A stretch of DNA of 64,000 nt, taken from the NCBI GenBank assembly GCA_016841525.1, contig JAENYZ010000002.1:206078-270077 (forward strand), in the 5' to 3' direction. Within the stretch, counting starts at the first letter, position 1. Each line of letters opens with the position of its first letter. Below, in pieces: positions 63,069-64,000 of this stretch. This stretch comes from Anaerolineaceae bacterium. GTDB lineage: Bacteria; Chloroflexota; Anaerolineae; Anaerolineales; Anaerolineaceae. The notes under the pieces were generated by a model, which had not been told where the DNA came from, did not search any database, and saw only the letters and a program-made list of their open reading frames with translations. A program made the position numbers and the translations under genes.

Positions 63069-64000
63069 TTAATTTGGGGAGGTCCCGCTGTCTTCATTGG
63101 GGACCAGTTTTGCAGGTCCGCCGGGTTTTCCGTGAAGCACATTGATCACGCCAGGAAAGGCGCTTACACGTTCAATGAGGGCATCAAAGGTATTTGGAAT
63201 GCAGATCAGGTGAACGTTGGGGCCGGCATCCAGGGTGTAGGTGACTTCAAGGCCTTCTGACTGCCATTCTTTAACGGCTTTCATCAATGCCAGGGAACCA
63301 GGCTGCCAGTAAAACAGGGGTGGTTTGGAGGTCATCATGACGGCGTGCATCATGTTGCTATCCAGTTCGGTGATGGCTGACAGGGCAGCGAAATCTTTAT
63401 TCAATATTGCTGAACGGCAAATCTCAAGCCGGCGTGTTGAGTCCTGCAGGCGTGCTGCCTGGAACGGGCTGGTGTCCGCTAAAAGCATGCCTGCTTGGGA
63501 GCCTACGGGTTTATGGTCTTCGCTGAAGATGGCGATGCAGTCGACCAGGTGCCAGTGGTCAGCCGGGGCAATCGACTTCGCATAGCTTTCGCCTGTGTCA
63601 GGGTCGGTGTGCCATTCCACGAAACCGCTTGGTATGGATCGGCTGGCGGAACCGGAGCCAAAACGGGCTAAAGCGGAGAGTTCTTCGCTGCTCAGGTCCA
63701 GACCCAGGGCTGCGGTGCCTGCCAGAGCGAGGGCGGCAAAACCAGACGCCGAAGAAGCCACTCCTGCACCGGTTGGGAAGTTGTTTTCGCTGGTGATATA
63801 CGCGAAAAGATGAATATCCGCAAGCTGGCGCATGCGATCCATAAACTTCTGGACGCGGGATAGGCTTTTGCCTGTGATTTCATCTCCATTAAGGGACAGC
63901 TGGTCTTCCTGTAAGGAAGTGTCGAATTCAACACTTGTGCGCGTGGTCAGCCCATCAATATTCATGGAGATCGAATCGTTGGCAGGCAGGCGATTTTCCT
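63069..64000 (-). CDS. mevalonate-pathway decarboxylase (GHMP fold), 5' end outside window
   Basis: Partial: 310 codons visible, and the frame stays open through the right edge with ENRLPANDSISM, the usual segment before MNIDGL. The ATP loop PTGAGVASSASGFAALALA, the SGSASRSIPSGF block and DAGPNVH show a diphosphomevalonate decarboxylase-type enzyme. In Chloroflexota the close relative phosphomevalonate decarboxylase exists (known in Roseiflexus), so the substrate (mevalonate phosphate or diphosphate) is open. It makes isopentenyl (di)phosphate for lipids and quinones. Confidence 0.88.
   Translation of the reverse strand, partial: ENRLPANDSISMNIDGLTTRTSVEFDTSLQEDQLSLNGDEITGKSLSRVQKFMDRMRQLADIHLFAYITSENNFPTGAGVASSASGFAALALAGTAALGLDLSSEELSALARFGSGSASRSIPSGFVEWHTDPDTGESYAKSIAPADHWHLVDCIAIFSEDHKPVGSQAGMLLADTSPFQAARLQDSTRRLEICRSAILNKDFAALSAITELDSNMMHAVMMTSKPPLFYWQPGSLALMKAVKEWQSEGLEVTYTLDAGPNVHLICIPNTFDALIERVSAFPGVINVLHGKPGGPAKLVPNEDSGTSPN

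Overview
The window looks like chromosome of an anaerobic Chloroflexota bacterium, most likely class Anaerolineae. This rests on gene content and style, not on a marker-gene tree. The clues are: a mevalonate-type decarboxylase at the right edge; large secreted proteins built from fibronectin-III repeats, one ending in the FLPLVLK-type tail I associate with this phylum; many Lys/Ile-rich housekeeping genes at mid GC; frequent TTG and GTG starts; Gram-positive-style lipoprotein signals; and abundant short palindromic repeats. No phage, IS transposase or CRISPR array was found.

Layout. 0.1-8 kb: housekeeping genes (DUF885 metallopeptidase, trpS, HAD-IIA phosphatase, birA, gyrA). 8.5-12.5 kb: one very large secreted GH16 beta-glucanase whose catalytic domain sits inside another beta-sandwich domain. 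13.1-18.8 kb: a DNA-damage-flavoured block (uvrA, two GyrI-like proteins, a WYL regulator). The uvrA and WYL-gene upstream regions share a TGAC-N6-TGACATAT motif. 18.9-27.2 kb: a complete, tightly overlapped histidine operon hisDGCBHAFIE ending in a HAD phosphatase. It carries two separate His-codon leader peptides with terminators, one before hisD and one inside the operon before hisG. 27.2-28.5 kb: a GAF-SpoIIE phosphatase.

28.7-41.3 kb is an accessory belt. A functional tRNA-Val(CAC) is surrounded by about nine broken copies of itself, filled with palindromic inserts. An rsgA GTPase lies between two perfect 48-bp copies of the tRNA 3' end. Then come an M23 lipoprotein, a small unknown gene and a phosphotransferase bracketed by composite palindromic repeats, a MarR-controlled heterodimeric ABC exporter with a visible operator, and a lipoprotein.

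41.4-54.3 kb: corA, then two parallel sets of genes: a methyltransferase, a broken lipoprotein gene and a giant FN3-repeat secreted protein (M6 metalloprotease in one, C39-like cysteine protease in the other). The two methyltransferase copies share a 560-bp identical core, and there are several pseudogenes. 54.3-64 kb: a STAND-type ATPase with TPRs, uvrB, acylphosphatase, a HEAT-repeat protein, rseP/mmpL-type site-2 protease, and the 5'-truncated (by the window) mevalonate-pathway decarboxylase.

The strongest candidates for something undescribed are the double histidine attenuator, the tRNA-Val relic array with its tRNA-tail-bounded rsgA cassette, the uvrA/WYL shared operator, and the nested GH16 architecture. 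All calls come from reading the sequence; no database search was run.
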